Assembly (NCBI RefSeq): GCF_000517545.1
Contig: NZ_BAIV01000026.1
Span: 29,830-93,829, forward strand
Source of the DNA: Bacteroides reticulotermitis JCM 10512
Lineage (GTDB): Bacteria > Bacteroidota > Bacteroidia > Bacteroidales > Bacteroidaceae
Length of the DNA stretch: 64,000 nucleotides
Direction of reading: 5' to 3'
Shown: positions 1 to 8,108 of the stretch, one piece after another
Layout: each line of letters starts with the position of its first letter
Position numbering within the stretch: position 1 is the first letter of the stretch
Notes under the pieces: model-generated
Seen by the model: only the letters and a program-made list of their open reading frames with translations
Told to the model about the DNA's origin: nothing
Databases searched by the model: none
Position numbers and translations under genes: made by a program

Positions 1-1257
1 ATTACCATCCGTTTTGCGGGAGTTATTGCGGTAGTACTCATGTCCCGGATCCAATGCTCCGATATAGTTTTTCAACCAGATCACCTTCCCGAAGTTATTG
101 CCGCGGTATTGGTTGAGTCCGCCACCCAACGAAGCTGTCAGGCCTTTGCCGGTATAGTTGAGCGAGAATACTCCTCCACCAAACTTATTATCCATCTTCT
201 TTTGGCGAACCAAATCACTTGCTGATACTTCTTTTCCATCGAGCATGAATGGTTTGAGTCCGTATTCGACCAGCGTTCGGCCATCTTTATATTCCTCGTA
301 GTAACCGTCTCCCTTGGTATAGTGTAACGCCAGGTTGAGGTTCCATATCGGTGAAAATGCATGATTAAAGAGTAACTGGTAATTCTTTTGCAGGTAATTG
401 TCAGTCTGATCGTCATAAAAATGTTGCTTACCGTCATCCCCTTTATATTTACCACACGAATTGTATCGTCTGCCATGTTCAGCCATCTCTTCTTTGCTGG
501 CATAGTTCCAGGCGTGATACGTTTTCTCTTTTCCGGCAAAGGCGATCAGTTTGACCGACGTGTTTCCGGCAAAGTAGCCCCCTTGCAGATAGTAGGAGCT
601 CAAGTCCACCGATGCTCGATCGATGTACCCGTCCGTGCCGATGTTGGACAGTCGGGCATCGAATGTCCAATGGTTATTGATCAGTCCCGTTCCTACTTTG
701 ACTGTTTCCTTATGGGTATTGAACGATCCGTAGGAACCATTGAACTCGGCGTAAGGTTTCATCGATGCGCTTTCGGTCTGCATATTGACACTGGCACCGA
801 ATGCTCCCGCTCCGTTGGTTGATGTACCGGCTCCCCGTTGCACTTGCATATCTTTTACGGAAGAAGAGAAGTCGGGCATATTGACCCAGAACAAATTGTG
901 GCTTTCCGCATCGTTCATCGGTATGCCGTTTACGGTGATATTGATACGTGTAGCATCCGTTCCGCGCACCCGGAGGGTGGTGTAACCGATTCCGGCCCCG
1001 GCATCGGAGGTAGTCAGCGTGGAAGGTGTCATACTTAGCAGATAGGGTATATCTTGTCCGAAGTTAACCTTTTTAAGTTCCATCTGACTGATATTGGTGT
1101 AAGCGACCGGTGTCTTGGAAGTAGCACGTGTAGACACTACTTGTACCTCTTGTAAGTTGATAACTCGAAGGCTGTCGGACTCAGTATGTCTCTGTGCCTG
1201 TACAAACGTGAAGCCGATACCCGTCAGGGCAACAGCCATCATTACATTCTTTTTCAT
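1..1257 (-). CDS. TonB-dependent outer-membrane receptor, probable thiamine/precursor importer (partial, 3' end beyond window)
   Basis: An outer-membrane beta-barrel receptor driven by TonB. The frame is open from the ATG at 1257 to the left edge without interruption, so the C-terminal barrel is missing. Residues 1-21 form a signal peptide ending VQA. A TonB-box-like segment (EVQVVSTR) follows, then the plug domain with the typical TLRVRGTDATRINITVNGIPMND stretch (quoted in part: LRVRGTDATR, NGIPMNDAES). There is no SusC-type carboxypeptidase-like N-terminal extension. The substrate is inferred from the TPP riboswitch that sits directly upstream at 1271-1352. Bacteroidetes are known to control outer-membrane thiamine transporters this way. 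No thi or pnuT gene is visible in the window, so thiamine rather than HMP or thiazole is not proven. Confidence 0.85.
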   Translation of the reverse strand, partial: MKKNVMMAVALTGIGFTFVQAQRHTESDSLRVINLQEVQVVSTRATSKTPVAYTNISQMELKKVNFGQDIPYLLSMTPSTLTTSDAGAGIGYTTLRVRGTDATRINITVNGIPMNDAESHNLFWVNMPDFSSSVKDMQVQRGAGTSTNGAGAFGASVNMQTESASMKPYAEFNGSYGSFNTHKETVKVGTGLINNHWTFDARLSNIGTDGYIDRASVDLSSYYLQGGYFAGNTSVKLIAFAGKEKTYHAWNYASKEEMAEHGRRYNSCGKYKGDDGKQHFYDDQTDNYLQKNYQLLFNHAFSPIWNLNLALHYTKGDGYYEEYKDGRTLVEYGLKPFMLDGKEVSASDLVRQKKMDNKFGGGVFSLNYTGKGLTASLGGGLNQYRGNNFGKVIWLKNYIGALDPGHEYYRNNSRKTDGN

Positions 1258-1270
1258 TTCGTTAATTTGT

Positions 1271-1352
1271 TAGTTCTCTACGCCGGCATTACCCGGTTCA
1301 GATTCCATGGGTATGTTCTCAGCCCGTCATATTAAGGCACCCCTACTCAGCG
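1271..1352 (-). promoter_or_regulatory. TPP (THI-box) riboswitch
   Basis: On the minus strand the leader carries the conserved THI-box blocks in order: GGGGTGCC (1336-1343), GGCTGAGA (ending at 1317), a TACCC block, GAACC, and GGGTAATGCCGGCGTAG (about 1277-1294). The aptamer ends about 15 nt before the receptor start codon at 1257, which suggests it controls ribosome access, as is usual for translational TPP switches. The candidate promoter lies just upstream (1362-1392), which places transcription start close to the 5' end of the aptamer. Confidence 0.93.
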
Positions 1353-1361
1353 AATCGACTG

Positions 1362-1392
1362 CAAACTTAGTTTTTTTACAGCAAGAATGCAA
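1362..1392 (-). promoter_or_regulatory. Promoter of the TPP-regulated receptor gene
   Basis: Bacteroidetes-type promoter: -7 box TAAGTTTG at 1362-1369 (perfect TAnnTTTG) and a TTG -33 element at 1390-1392 with a 20-bp spacer. Predicted start of transcription near 1355, immediately before the riboswitch. Confidence 0.6.
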
Positions 1393-1400
1393 GAAAATCT

Positions 1401-1430
1401 TTTGTAATTAGAGGAAACAGTGTAATTTTG
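1401..1430 (+). promoter_or_regulatory. Promoter of the MscS channel gene
   Basis: TTTG at 1401-1404, an 18-bp spacer, and TAATTTTG at 1423-1430 match the Bacteroidetes consensus. The promoter is divergent from the receptor promoter, and the two share the 1362-1430 interval. Confidence 0.55.
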
Positions 1431-1485
1431 CTACGCAAATAAAATATAGAAGTAACTCTTTTTATTGACTTTAATACATATAGGT

Positions 1486-2391
1486 ATGTTACTATTATTA
1501 CAAGCAACTCAGTTGGCGGATTCCATTCAAGCAGGCGCAAAGGATATAGTCGAACAGGCAATGGATAAAGCAGATGGTCTGGATAAGTTATCGTTTATAA
1601 CCGAACAACTTGTTGATTTCGGTATACGTGCCGGAGAACGTATTTTAATTGCGACGATTGTTTTCGTTGTCGGGCGTTTCCTTATTGCGTTACTCAATAA
1701 GTTTATCGGGCGTTTGATGGATCGTCGGAAAGTTGATGTCAGCATTAAAAGTTTTGTCAGGAGCTTAGTCAATATACTGCTGACTGTTCTGCTGATTATT
1801 TCGGTGGTCGGAGCTTTGGGAGTTGAAACAACTTCGTTTGCGGCTTTACTTGCATCTGCCGGTGTAGCTATCGGTATGGCATTGTCGGGTAACTTGCAGA
1901 ACTTCGCCGGTGGCTTGATCATTTTGTTGTTTAAACCTTATAAAGTAGGCGATTGGATCGATAGCCAGAGCGTAAGTGGAACGGTGAAAGAGATTCAAAT
2001 CTTTCATACAATACTTATTACAGCAGACAATAAAATGATTTATGTACCTAATGGTGCGATAAGTAGTGGGGTTGTTGTAAACTATAGCAATCAGAATACC
2101 CGACGGGTCGAGTGGATTATCGGCATTGATTATGGCGAGGACTATAATAAGGTCGAACAAATTGTTCGAAAACTATTGGCGCAGGATAAGCGTTTGCTAG
2201 ATGATCCGGTACCTTTTGTGGCTCTCCACGCTTTGGATGCCAGCAGTGTGAATGTGGTGATACGCGTCTGGGTGAAAAGAGAAGACTATTGGGATGTCTA
2301 TTTCGATATAAACAAAGAAATTTACGAGACCTTTAATGCGGAAGGTATCAACTTCCCATTTCCGCAGCTTACATTGCATAAAGGAAGCTGA
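1486..2391 (+). CDS. MscS-family small-conductance mechanosensitive channel
   Basis: An inner-membrane channel that opens under membrane tension to release solutes during hypo-osmotic shock. I chose the ATG at 1486 (301 residues) over an in-frame TTG 21 bp upstream. About 50 soluble residues precede a hydrophobic segment (ERILIATIVFVVGRFLIALL), a second one (LVNILLTVLLIISVVGALGV) and the pore-lining TM3 rich in Gly/Ala (FAALLASAGVAIGMALSGNLQNFAGG). The beta domain (FKPYKVGDWI, TADNKMIYVPNG) and the C-terminal alpha/beta domain ending FPFPQLTLH follow. This three-TM layout and length are those of the short MscS type. It is a single-gene unit with its own promoter and terminator, next to a potassium pump locus, which fits osmotic homeostasis. 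Confidence 0.93.
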   Translation: MLLLLQATQLADSIQAGAKDIVEQAMDKADGLDKLSFITEQLVDFGIRAGERILIATIVFVVGRFLIALLNKFIGRLMDRRKVDVSIKSFVRSLVNILLTVLLIISVVGALGVETTSFAALLASAGVAIGMALSGNLQNFAGGLIILLFKPYKVGDWIDSQSVSGTVKEIQIFHTILITADNKMIYVPNGAISSGVVVNYSNQNTRRVEWIIGIDYGEDYNKVEQIVRKLLAQDKRLLDDPVPFVALHALDASSVNVVIRVWVKREDYWDVYFDINKEIYETFNAEGINFPFPQLTLHKGS

Positions 2392-2410
2392 TATTCTCGT
2401 ATTTATTTTC

Positions 2411-2453
2411 ATAAACAATCAGGGCTGTTGAAAAGACAGCCTGATTGTTTATA
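2411..2453. terminator. Bidirectional hairpin terminator
   Basis: A 17-bp stem with one bulged G (arms 2411-2428 and 2436-2452, loop about 7 nt) lies between the convergent MscS gene and the small gene at 2467. The arms begin with ATAAACAATC and end with its complement, so A/T-rich flanks occur on both sides. Confidence 0.75.
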
Positions 2454-2466
2454 ATACTCTTTATGA

Positions 2467-2721
2467 TTATTCGAAGTCTTCTTGCTTAAGGCCGAAATAA
2501 CCTGCCAGTTCCTCTTCTTCTTCGGCTACTCCTACCAACCGATTGATTTTACTTCGCGTATCCAAATCGGTGAAATACTTTTCTACGACCTGATAAAGAT
2601 CGAAGTTGTTAGTTGAACCTGCGGCTAATTCAAGAGACTCTACTACTTTTTCTACTGCTTGATGTATCTTCTGTTTGTCGATCAGATGCAGTTCGTTGCT
2701 ATGAATCAAATATTTTTCCAT
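2467..2721 (-). CDS. Small acidic protein of unknown function at the 3' end of the kdp cluster
   Basis: I do not recognise the family. 84 residues, soluble, no signal peptide, mostly predicted helix (QKIHQAVEKVVESLELA) with a run of five Glu near residues 68-72. It is on the same strand as the kdp genes and lies 92 bp after the stop of the sensor kinase, so it could be the last gene of that operon or a separate unit. The convergent MscS terminator ends the transcript. Codon use looks like that of its neighbours. Confidence 0.6.
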   Translation of the reverse strand: MEKYLIHSNELHLIDKQKIHQAVEKVVESLELAAGSTNNFDLYQVVEKYFTDLDTRSKINRLVGVAEEEEELAGYFGLKQEDFE

Positions 2722-2813
2722 GTTTGCTATATTTTAAAAAGTTTTGGTTTCTAGATAACATTCCGATATTGCATAAAGTTCAGTGAGCAAATCACATCTA
2801 ACATACATTAAGT

Positions 2814-4292
2814 TTAAGAATTAAAACGCATAATAAAGGTACTTCCTTTCCCCAGTTCGCTGTCTACTGTCAGGCTGCCGTTGTGCGCTTCCATAAAATC
2901 CCGGGAGATGGATAATCCCAAGCCACTTCCTTGTACCTTCGTACCCGGTACCCGGAAGTAATGATCGAAGATGCTCTTATGATAACGCGGGTCGATTCCT
3001 TTACCGAAATCTTGCACGTACATTTCTACCGTACCCGTATCTGTCTGACGTGCACCGATAATCACCCGTCCGTTTTCCGAGGAGTAACGAATGGCATTAG
3101 ATAGCAGGTTGGTTAAGACCCAGGCAACCTTTTCACTGTCGACAAAGAGTTTGCCTATCTTGTCTTCCGGATATTCCACTTCAATCTGGATGTTGAATTT
3201 TTCAGCCTGCACACGATTCGCTTTGATGGCGTACTCGATCAACTCGATCGGTTTGGTTATCTTCGGTTTCAGTTGTAGCTTGCCCGATTCTACCTGAGTC
3301 ATATTCAGTAACTCCCCGATGATGCTCAACAAACGTTCGCTATTCTCTTTGATGCTGTCCGCCAAATCTTCCTGTTCACCGTTGAGTGCGCCAATGCGTT
3401 TGTCCTCCAGCAATTGCAAACTCATTAGAATGGCAGATACCGGTGTCTTTAATTCGTGTGAAATGGTAGATATGAAAGAAGTCTTTGCTGAATCCAACTC
3501 TTTGAACTCTGTTATATTTCTCAGCATGATGACGTATCCTTGTTTCTCCAAGGTCACCCCATTCTTGCCGGGTTGTGTAATTCCCATGTATTTAACCTGA
3601 AAAAAACTTTCTTTGTTGTCGGCATAGATCTTCAACGGCTCTTTCTTTTCTCTGGCCTTTTCCTTGCTTTCGGTAGCAGTCTCTCCCGGATGGCTAACTA
3701 ACTCTCGGATTAGTCGGCGAAGCAAGTCGTTGCGCAAGGCAATCTCTTCGGCTGATTTCTGAATGATTTCAGTACGTTTCAGGTTGAGAACACTCAATGC
3801 CTCATCGTTGATAAAGAGAATCTCCAGTTCGTTGTTCAGTCCGATGATTGGTTCGTTGAGGCTGTTGATTATGGTCTCCATATACTTTTTAGCAGCCTTC
3901 ATGTCGGATAACGTACTGGCATGATAGTCGGCCAGACGTTTTGCCATACGATTGAAGTTCTTCGAAACTTCGATAAACTCCTGATTATTGCCCAGATCAA
4001 GTCGCTTTTCATAATTATGGTTGGCTATTTCTTGAATACCTCCCGTAATCTCCTTGATTGGGTTACTAATGGAGGCGGGCAGACGCACCCAGATTCCAAC
4101 ACCTGTGCAGATACATGCTACCCCTACGATGGAGATCCAAAGCAGCGCCCGTTGTAGTCCGAGATCGGCTGCCGGACTATTCGGCTCAGTAGCGGTCAAT
4201 ATTTGCAGGTTTACCACGGAGAGCATTACCAGCAATACAATCATTGCCACCAAAATACCAATGGCTAATGTTAGTTTCGTCTTTATATTCAT
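2814..4292 (-). CDS. Sensor histidine kinase (HAMP-PAS-HisKA-HATPase), kinase half of a split KdpD system
   Basis: A membrane-bound sensor kinase of 492 residues. Two TM helices (about 7-30 and 50-68) flank a very short periplasmic loop and are followed by HAMP (NPIKEITGGIQEIA) and a PAS domain (YMETIINSLNEPIIGLN). The HisKA box is STISHELKTP, and an HATPase has N box (NLLSNAIRYS), G1 (DFGKGID) and G2 (GSGLGLSI). It begins 12 bp after the KdpD sensor-half gene, so the two are surely co-transcribed. In most bacteria both halves are one KdpD protein with four TM helices. Here the kinase has its own membrane anchor. It probably phosphorylates the sigma-54 regulator at 10210-11541 in response to potassium limitation, but that pairing is inferred from position. 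Confidence 0.9.
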   Translation of the reverse strand: MNIKTKLTLAIGILVAMIVLLVMLSVVNLQILTATEPNSPAADLGLQRALLWISIVGVACICTGVGIWVRLPASISNPIKEITGGIQEIANHNYEKRLDLGNNQEFIEVSKNFNRMAKRLADYHASTLSDMKAAKKYMETIINSLNEPIIGLNNELEILFINDEALSVLNLKRTEIIQKSAEEIALRNDLLRRLIRELVSHPGETATESKEKAREKKEPLKIYADNKESFFQVKYMGITQPGKNGVTLEKQGYVIMLRNITEFKELDSAKTSFISTISHELKTPVSAILMSLQLLEDKRIGALNGEQEDLADSIKENSERLLSIIGELLNMTQVESGKLQLKPKITKPIELIEYAIKANRVQAEKFNIQIEVEYPEDKIGKLFVDSEKVAWVLTNLLSNAIRYSSENGRVIIGARQTDTGTVEMYVQDFGKGIDPRYHKSIFDHYFRVPGTKVQGSGLGLSISRDFMEAHNGSLTVDSELGKGSTFIMRFNS

Positions 4293-4304
4293 ACAGATAT
4301 TGTT

Positions 4305-5432
4305 TTAAGTAAGTATAATTAAATCAGTGTCCGTCTCAGCTAGAAAGTGGAGGAACTTCTTATATTTGGGTATGTTTACCAAAACCATCGGGAAGCTAAA
4401 AGCCGGATGTCCCATACAGACCGTTGTGATTTGACGATCGCGACAAGTCTCAATTATTTCGTCTATGATGTTCGAGGAGGCTACTTGTATGACTTCGCCT
4501 CCAAGTTCGGTTACGAGGTTGAAGTGATTTAGCAAATGTCGCTGTGTAGCCAATCGGATTCTGTCACTGCTCTCGGCCGGCGTTTGCACATAGAGTACAT
4601 AAAACTCCGTGTTGTAGCGGGAAGCAAGGCGGGCTACTTTGCGAATAATATGACGCGGTGTCTTTTCGTTGCTACTGATGCAACCCAAGAACTTCTCATG
4701 ACGTACTTTCTTATCTCCCGGAATCACTTCGTTCTCCACCTTTTTCCCAATCTTGAAAGCGACCTCTTTCAAGGCCAGCTCGCGGAGTTGGAGGATGTTC
4801 TCAGTCTTGAAGAAGTTGTTCAGGGCCAGTTGTACTTTCTCCGGGCTGTATATTTTACCCGCTTTCAACCGGTTGACCAGTTCTTCGGCAGTCAGGTCGA
4901 TATTTACTACCTCGTCGGCATCTTGCAATACTTTATCGGGGATGCGTTCTTTAATCTCAATACCGGCAATGCTTTTCACCTCTTCGTTCAGGCTTTCAAT
5001 GTGCTGAATGTTGACTGCGGAAATCACATTGATACCGGCATCCAATAGTTCGACTACATCTTGCCAACGTTTTTCATTGCGGCTACCTTCTATATTCGTA
5101 TGGGCTAATTCGTCTACAATTACCAGCTCCGGATGTAATTGGATAATTGACTCCAAGTCCATCTCCTCCAATTCTTTCCCTTTGTAGAAGACTTTTTTAC
5201 GAGGTATGACAGGCAATCCTTCCAATAAAGCTTCCGTTCCGGCCCGTCCGTGGGTTTCGATGTAGCCAATTTGTACATCGACACCGTTGTCCAGCATCTC
5301 GTGTGCTTCTTGCAGCATACGATAACTCTTCCCTACACCGGCTATCATACCGATGTAAATCTTGAATCTTCCACGCCTCGAGCGTTTGATCAAGTCTAAA
5401 AAGTATTGTACGTTTTCCTCTCTTTTCTTCAT
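4305..5432 (-). CDS. kdpD: KdpD N-terminal sensor protein (KdpD + Usp domains, no kinase)
   Basis: This is the cytoplasmic sensing part of KdpD as a stand-alone 375-residue protein. The KdpD domain (about 20-230) has the Walker A motif GMIAGVGKS at 28-36 and the Walker B-like stretch VIVDELAHTN. A universal stress protein domain (about 250-375) follows. The DHp/ATPase region and the TM bundle are absent. They are supplied, at least in part, by the gene that follows 12 bp downstream. It starts 51 bp after kdpC. In E. coli KdpD this domain reads K+ and ATP/c-di-AMP state. A similar role here is inferred. Confidence 0.92.
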   Translation of the reverse strand: MKKREENVQYFLDLIKRSRRGRFKIYIGMIAGVGKSYRMLQEAHEMLDNGVDVQIGYIETHGRAGTEALLEGLPVIPRKKVFYKGKELEEMDLESIIQLHPELVIVDELAHTNIEGSRNEKRWQDVVELLDAGINVISAVNIQHIESLNEEVKSIAGIEIKERIPDKVLQDADEVVNIDLTAEELVNRLKAGKIYSPEKVQLALNNFFKTENILQLRELALKEVAFKIGKKVENEVIPGDKKVRHEKFLGCISSNEKTPRHIIRKVARLASRYNTEFYVLYVQTPAESSDRIRLATQRHLLNHFNLVTELGGEVIQVASSNIIDEIIETCRDRQITTVCMGHPAFSFPMVLVNIPKYKKFLHFLAETDTDLIILT

Positions 5433-5483
5433 GACACTTGTTTGCTATACGATATAAGGATCAAGATTAAATTTACGGCTCGA

Positions 5484-6056
5484 CTATTTGGCTGATTTAT
5501 CCAATACGATATTCAGTTTGAGTACATTGACTTTCTTGGGGCCGAAAAGTCCCAATAGAGGAGCTTCAACAGCTTGGTCGACCAATGCCTTGACTGTTTC
5601 TTCGGACAGGTGGCGTGCTTGCGCTACTCGTTTCACCTGTACGTAGGCAGAGGCAGGGGTTATATCCGGGTCCAGACCGGAACCACTAGCGGTAACCATC
5701 TCGGCAGGAACTTCCGCACGATTGAGATAGGGATGATGAATTAAGAAGGTGTCGATGCGAGCTTCGACTTCCTTCAGGTAAGCTTCGTTTGTCGGTCCTT
5801 TATTGCTTCCTGCGGAGCGCGTAGCATCGTATCCGTCACCGGCATAGGAGGGGCGTCCCCAGAAATATATATCTTGCGTGAATTGCTGGCCGATATGGGT
5901 AGAACCTACGACTTTCCCGTCAACAGTTAGCACTTCGGCATCCCCGGAATTTGGTCCGGCTACCTGTGCAAATATCCACAATACCAATACATAGCATATG
6001 GCAAAGAATGCGCAGAATACAAGAGTTAGTCTGAATGATTTGATTAAATTCTTCAT
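5484..6056 (-). CDS. kdpC: K+-transporting ATPase subunit C
   Basis: KdpC, the small single-TM subunit that helps assembly and ATP binding of the Kdp pump. 190 residues with an N-terminal TM helix (about 9-32) and the family hallmarks GSTHIGQQF, YFWGRPS, ASGSGLDPDI and a C-terminal LLGLFG. Length is normal. It starts 14 bp after kdpB, as part of kdpFABC. Confidence 0.96.
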   Translation of the reverse strand: MKNLIKSFRLTLVFCAFFAICYVLVLWIFAQVAGPNSGDAEVLTVDGKVVGSTHIGQQFTQDIYFWGRPSYAGDGYDATRSAGSNKGPTNEAYLKEVEARIDTFLIHHPYLNRAEVPAEMVTASGSGLDPDITPASAYVQVKRVAQARHLSEETVKALVDQAVEAPLLGLFGPKKVNVLKLNIVLDKSAK

Positions 6057-6070
6057 TGTTACTTCATTTA

Positions 6071-8104
6071 TTAAAAGAAAAGTCCTACCAATAAATCGAT
6101 CAATTTAATACCGACGAACGGAGCCAGAATTCCGCCTACTCCGTAGAGCAAGAGATTGCGTCGTAACAGAGCGGATGCACCGATCGGTTTGTACTGCACC
6201 CCTTTCAAAGCTAGCGGGATAAGTAAGGGGATGATTATCGCATTAAAGATAGCTGCCGATAAAATAGCGCTTTCAGGGCTATGCAGCCCCATAACATTCA
6301 GTGCCGCGAGTTGCGGGATAGAGACCATGAACAGAGCCGGGACGATGGCAAAGTATTTAGCCACGTCGTTGGCTATGGAAAAAGTAGTCAGTGTACCGCG
6401 GGTCATTAGCAACTGTTTGCCGATTTCGACAATCTCAATCAGCTTGGTCGGGTCATTGTCCAGATCGACCATGTTACCGGCTTCTTTGGCCGCTTGTGTG
6501 CCGCTATTCATGGCTACGCCCACATTGGCTTGTGCGAGTGCCGGGGTGTCATTGGTTCCATCTCCCATCATGGCAACCAGCTTACCGGCTGCTTGCTCTT
6601 TCTTGATATATTCCATTTTATCTTCGGGCTTGGCTTCGGCAATGAAATCGTCGACTCCGGCCTTCTCTGCAATGTGTTTGGCTGTCAACGGATTGTCCCC
6701 GGTTACCATCACTGTCTTGACACCCATTTTACGCAAACGTTGGAAACGTTCCTGAATACCCGACTTGATAATGTCCTGCAACTCGATAACTCCGGCTACT
6801 TTCTTGTTGATGCATACCACCAACGGTGTACCGCCATTGCTAGTTATATTGTGTATCACCTCTTCCGTTTCTGTTGGGAAAGCGTTTCCGGCAGCAACGG
6901 TAATGGTTCGTATGGCATCGAATGCGCCCTTTCGGATTTCCGTTCCGTCTTTGAGGTTGATGCCGGAACTTTTGGTCTCGGCGGTAAACTTAATCATACG
7001 GGCTCCTTCGATATTCAGGTTGCGCATGCGGAAACCGAGTTCCCGTCCCAACTCAATAATCGACTTACCTTCAGGCGTCTCGTCGGATGCCGAGGATAAC
7101 AGACACGCTTCAACAAAAGCCTGTTCGTCCAATCCCGCAACCGGATAGAACTTAGTCGCCTTGCGGTTGCCGATGGTGATCGTACCTGTCTTATCAAGCA
7201 ACAACGTATCCACGTCGCCGGCTGTTTCTACTGCTTTCCCTGACTTGGTGATAACATTGGCACGCAACGCACGATCCATACCGGCAATACCGATGGCGGA
7301 TAGCAACCCTCCGATTGTTGTCGGGATCAGACAGACAAACAACGAGAGGAAAGAAGCAATCGTGATAACCGTACCGGTATAATCGGCTAACGGTTTTAAG
7401 GTAATACATACAATGATAAAGACCAGCGTAAAGGTTGCCAGCAGAATCGTTAACGCAATCTCATTCGGCGTTTTCTGGCGCGAAGCACCTTCCACCAAGG
7501 CAATCATCTTGTCGAGGAAACTTTCTCCCGGGCGTGTGGTTACCATCACTTTGATGTGGTCGGATAATACTTTGGTACCACCGGTGACCGAGCTTTTATC
7601 GCCTCCCGCTTCACGGATTACCGGAGCCGATTCGCCGGTAATGGCGCTTTCGTCAATCGAAGCCAATCCTTCGATAATCTCTCCGTCAGCCGGAATCGTA
7701 TCACCGGCCTCGCAAACAAATACATCGCCTTTTTTCAATTGCGAACTGCTTATTTGCTCAATCTGGTCGTTTACTACGAGTTTGGCAGGGGTCTCTTCGC
7801 GAGTCTTTCGCAGACTGTCTGCTTGTGCCTTACCACGTGCCTCCGCAATGGCTTCGGCGAAGTTGGCGAAGAGGAGCGTAATGAATAGGATGACAAACAC
7901 GCATGTGTTATAAGCGAATGATCCCTGTGTGTCATCAAATAGCGAGTAGATCATCACTACGGACATGATGGCTGTACAAACCTCTACGGTAAACATGATC
8001 GGATTCTTGATCATCATTCGCGGATTTAGTTTCACGAATGATTGTTTCAAACTATATAGTACCTGCTCTTTCTGAAGTAAGGCAGTTGATTTGCTATCTT
8101 TCAT
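6071..8104 (-). CDS. kdpB: K+-transporting ATPase subunit B (P-type ATPase)
   Basis: The ATP-hydrolysing P-type subunit of the Kdp pump, 677 residues. Visible motifs are TGES (actuator), the phosphorylation motif DKTGTIT, the nucleotide-binding KGAFDAI, and the hinge MVTGDNPLTA / MGDGTNDTPALA. Seven or so TM helices are spread at the N-terminus, the middle (about 220-285) and the C-terminus. The gene begins 4 bp after the kdpA stop. Length and motif order are canonical, with no breaks. Confidence 0.97.
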   Translation of the reverse strand: MKDSKSTALLQKEQVLYSLKQSFVKLNPRMMIKNPIMFTVEVCTAIMSVVMIYSLFDDTQGSFAYNTCVFVILFITLLFANFAEAIAEARGKAQADSLRKTREETPAKLVVNDQIEQISSSQLKKGDVFVCEAGDTIPADGEIIEGLASIDESAITGESAPVIREAGGDKSSVTGGTKVLSDHIKVMVTTRPGESFLDKMIALVEGASRQKTPNEIALTILLATFTLVFIIVCITLKPLADYTGTVITIASFLSLFVCLIPTTIGGLLSAIGIAGMDRALRANVITKSGKAVETAGDVDTLLLDKTGTITIGNRKATKFYPVAGLDEQAFVEACLLSSASDETPEGKSIIELGRELGFRMRNLNIEGARMIKFTAETKSSGINLKDGTEIRKGAFDAIRTITVAAGNAFPTETEEVIHNITSNGGTPLVVCINKKVAGVIELQDIIKSGIQERFQRLRKMGVKTVMVTGDNPLTAKHIAEKAGVDDFIAEAKPEDKMEYIKKEQAAGKLVAMMGDGTNDTPALAQANVGVAMNSGTQAAKEAGNMVDLDNDPTKLIEIVEIGKQLLMTRGTLTTFSIANDVAKYFAIVPALFMVSIPQLAALNVMGLHSPESAILSAAIFNAIIIPLLIPLALKGVQYKPIGASALLRRNLLLYGVGGILAPFVGIKLIDLLVGLFF

Positions 8105-8108
8105 AATT

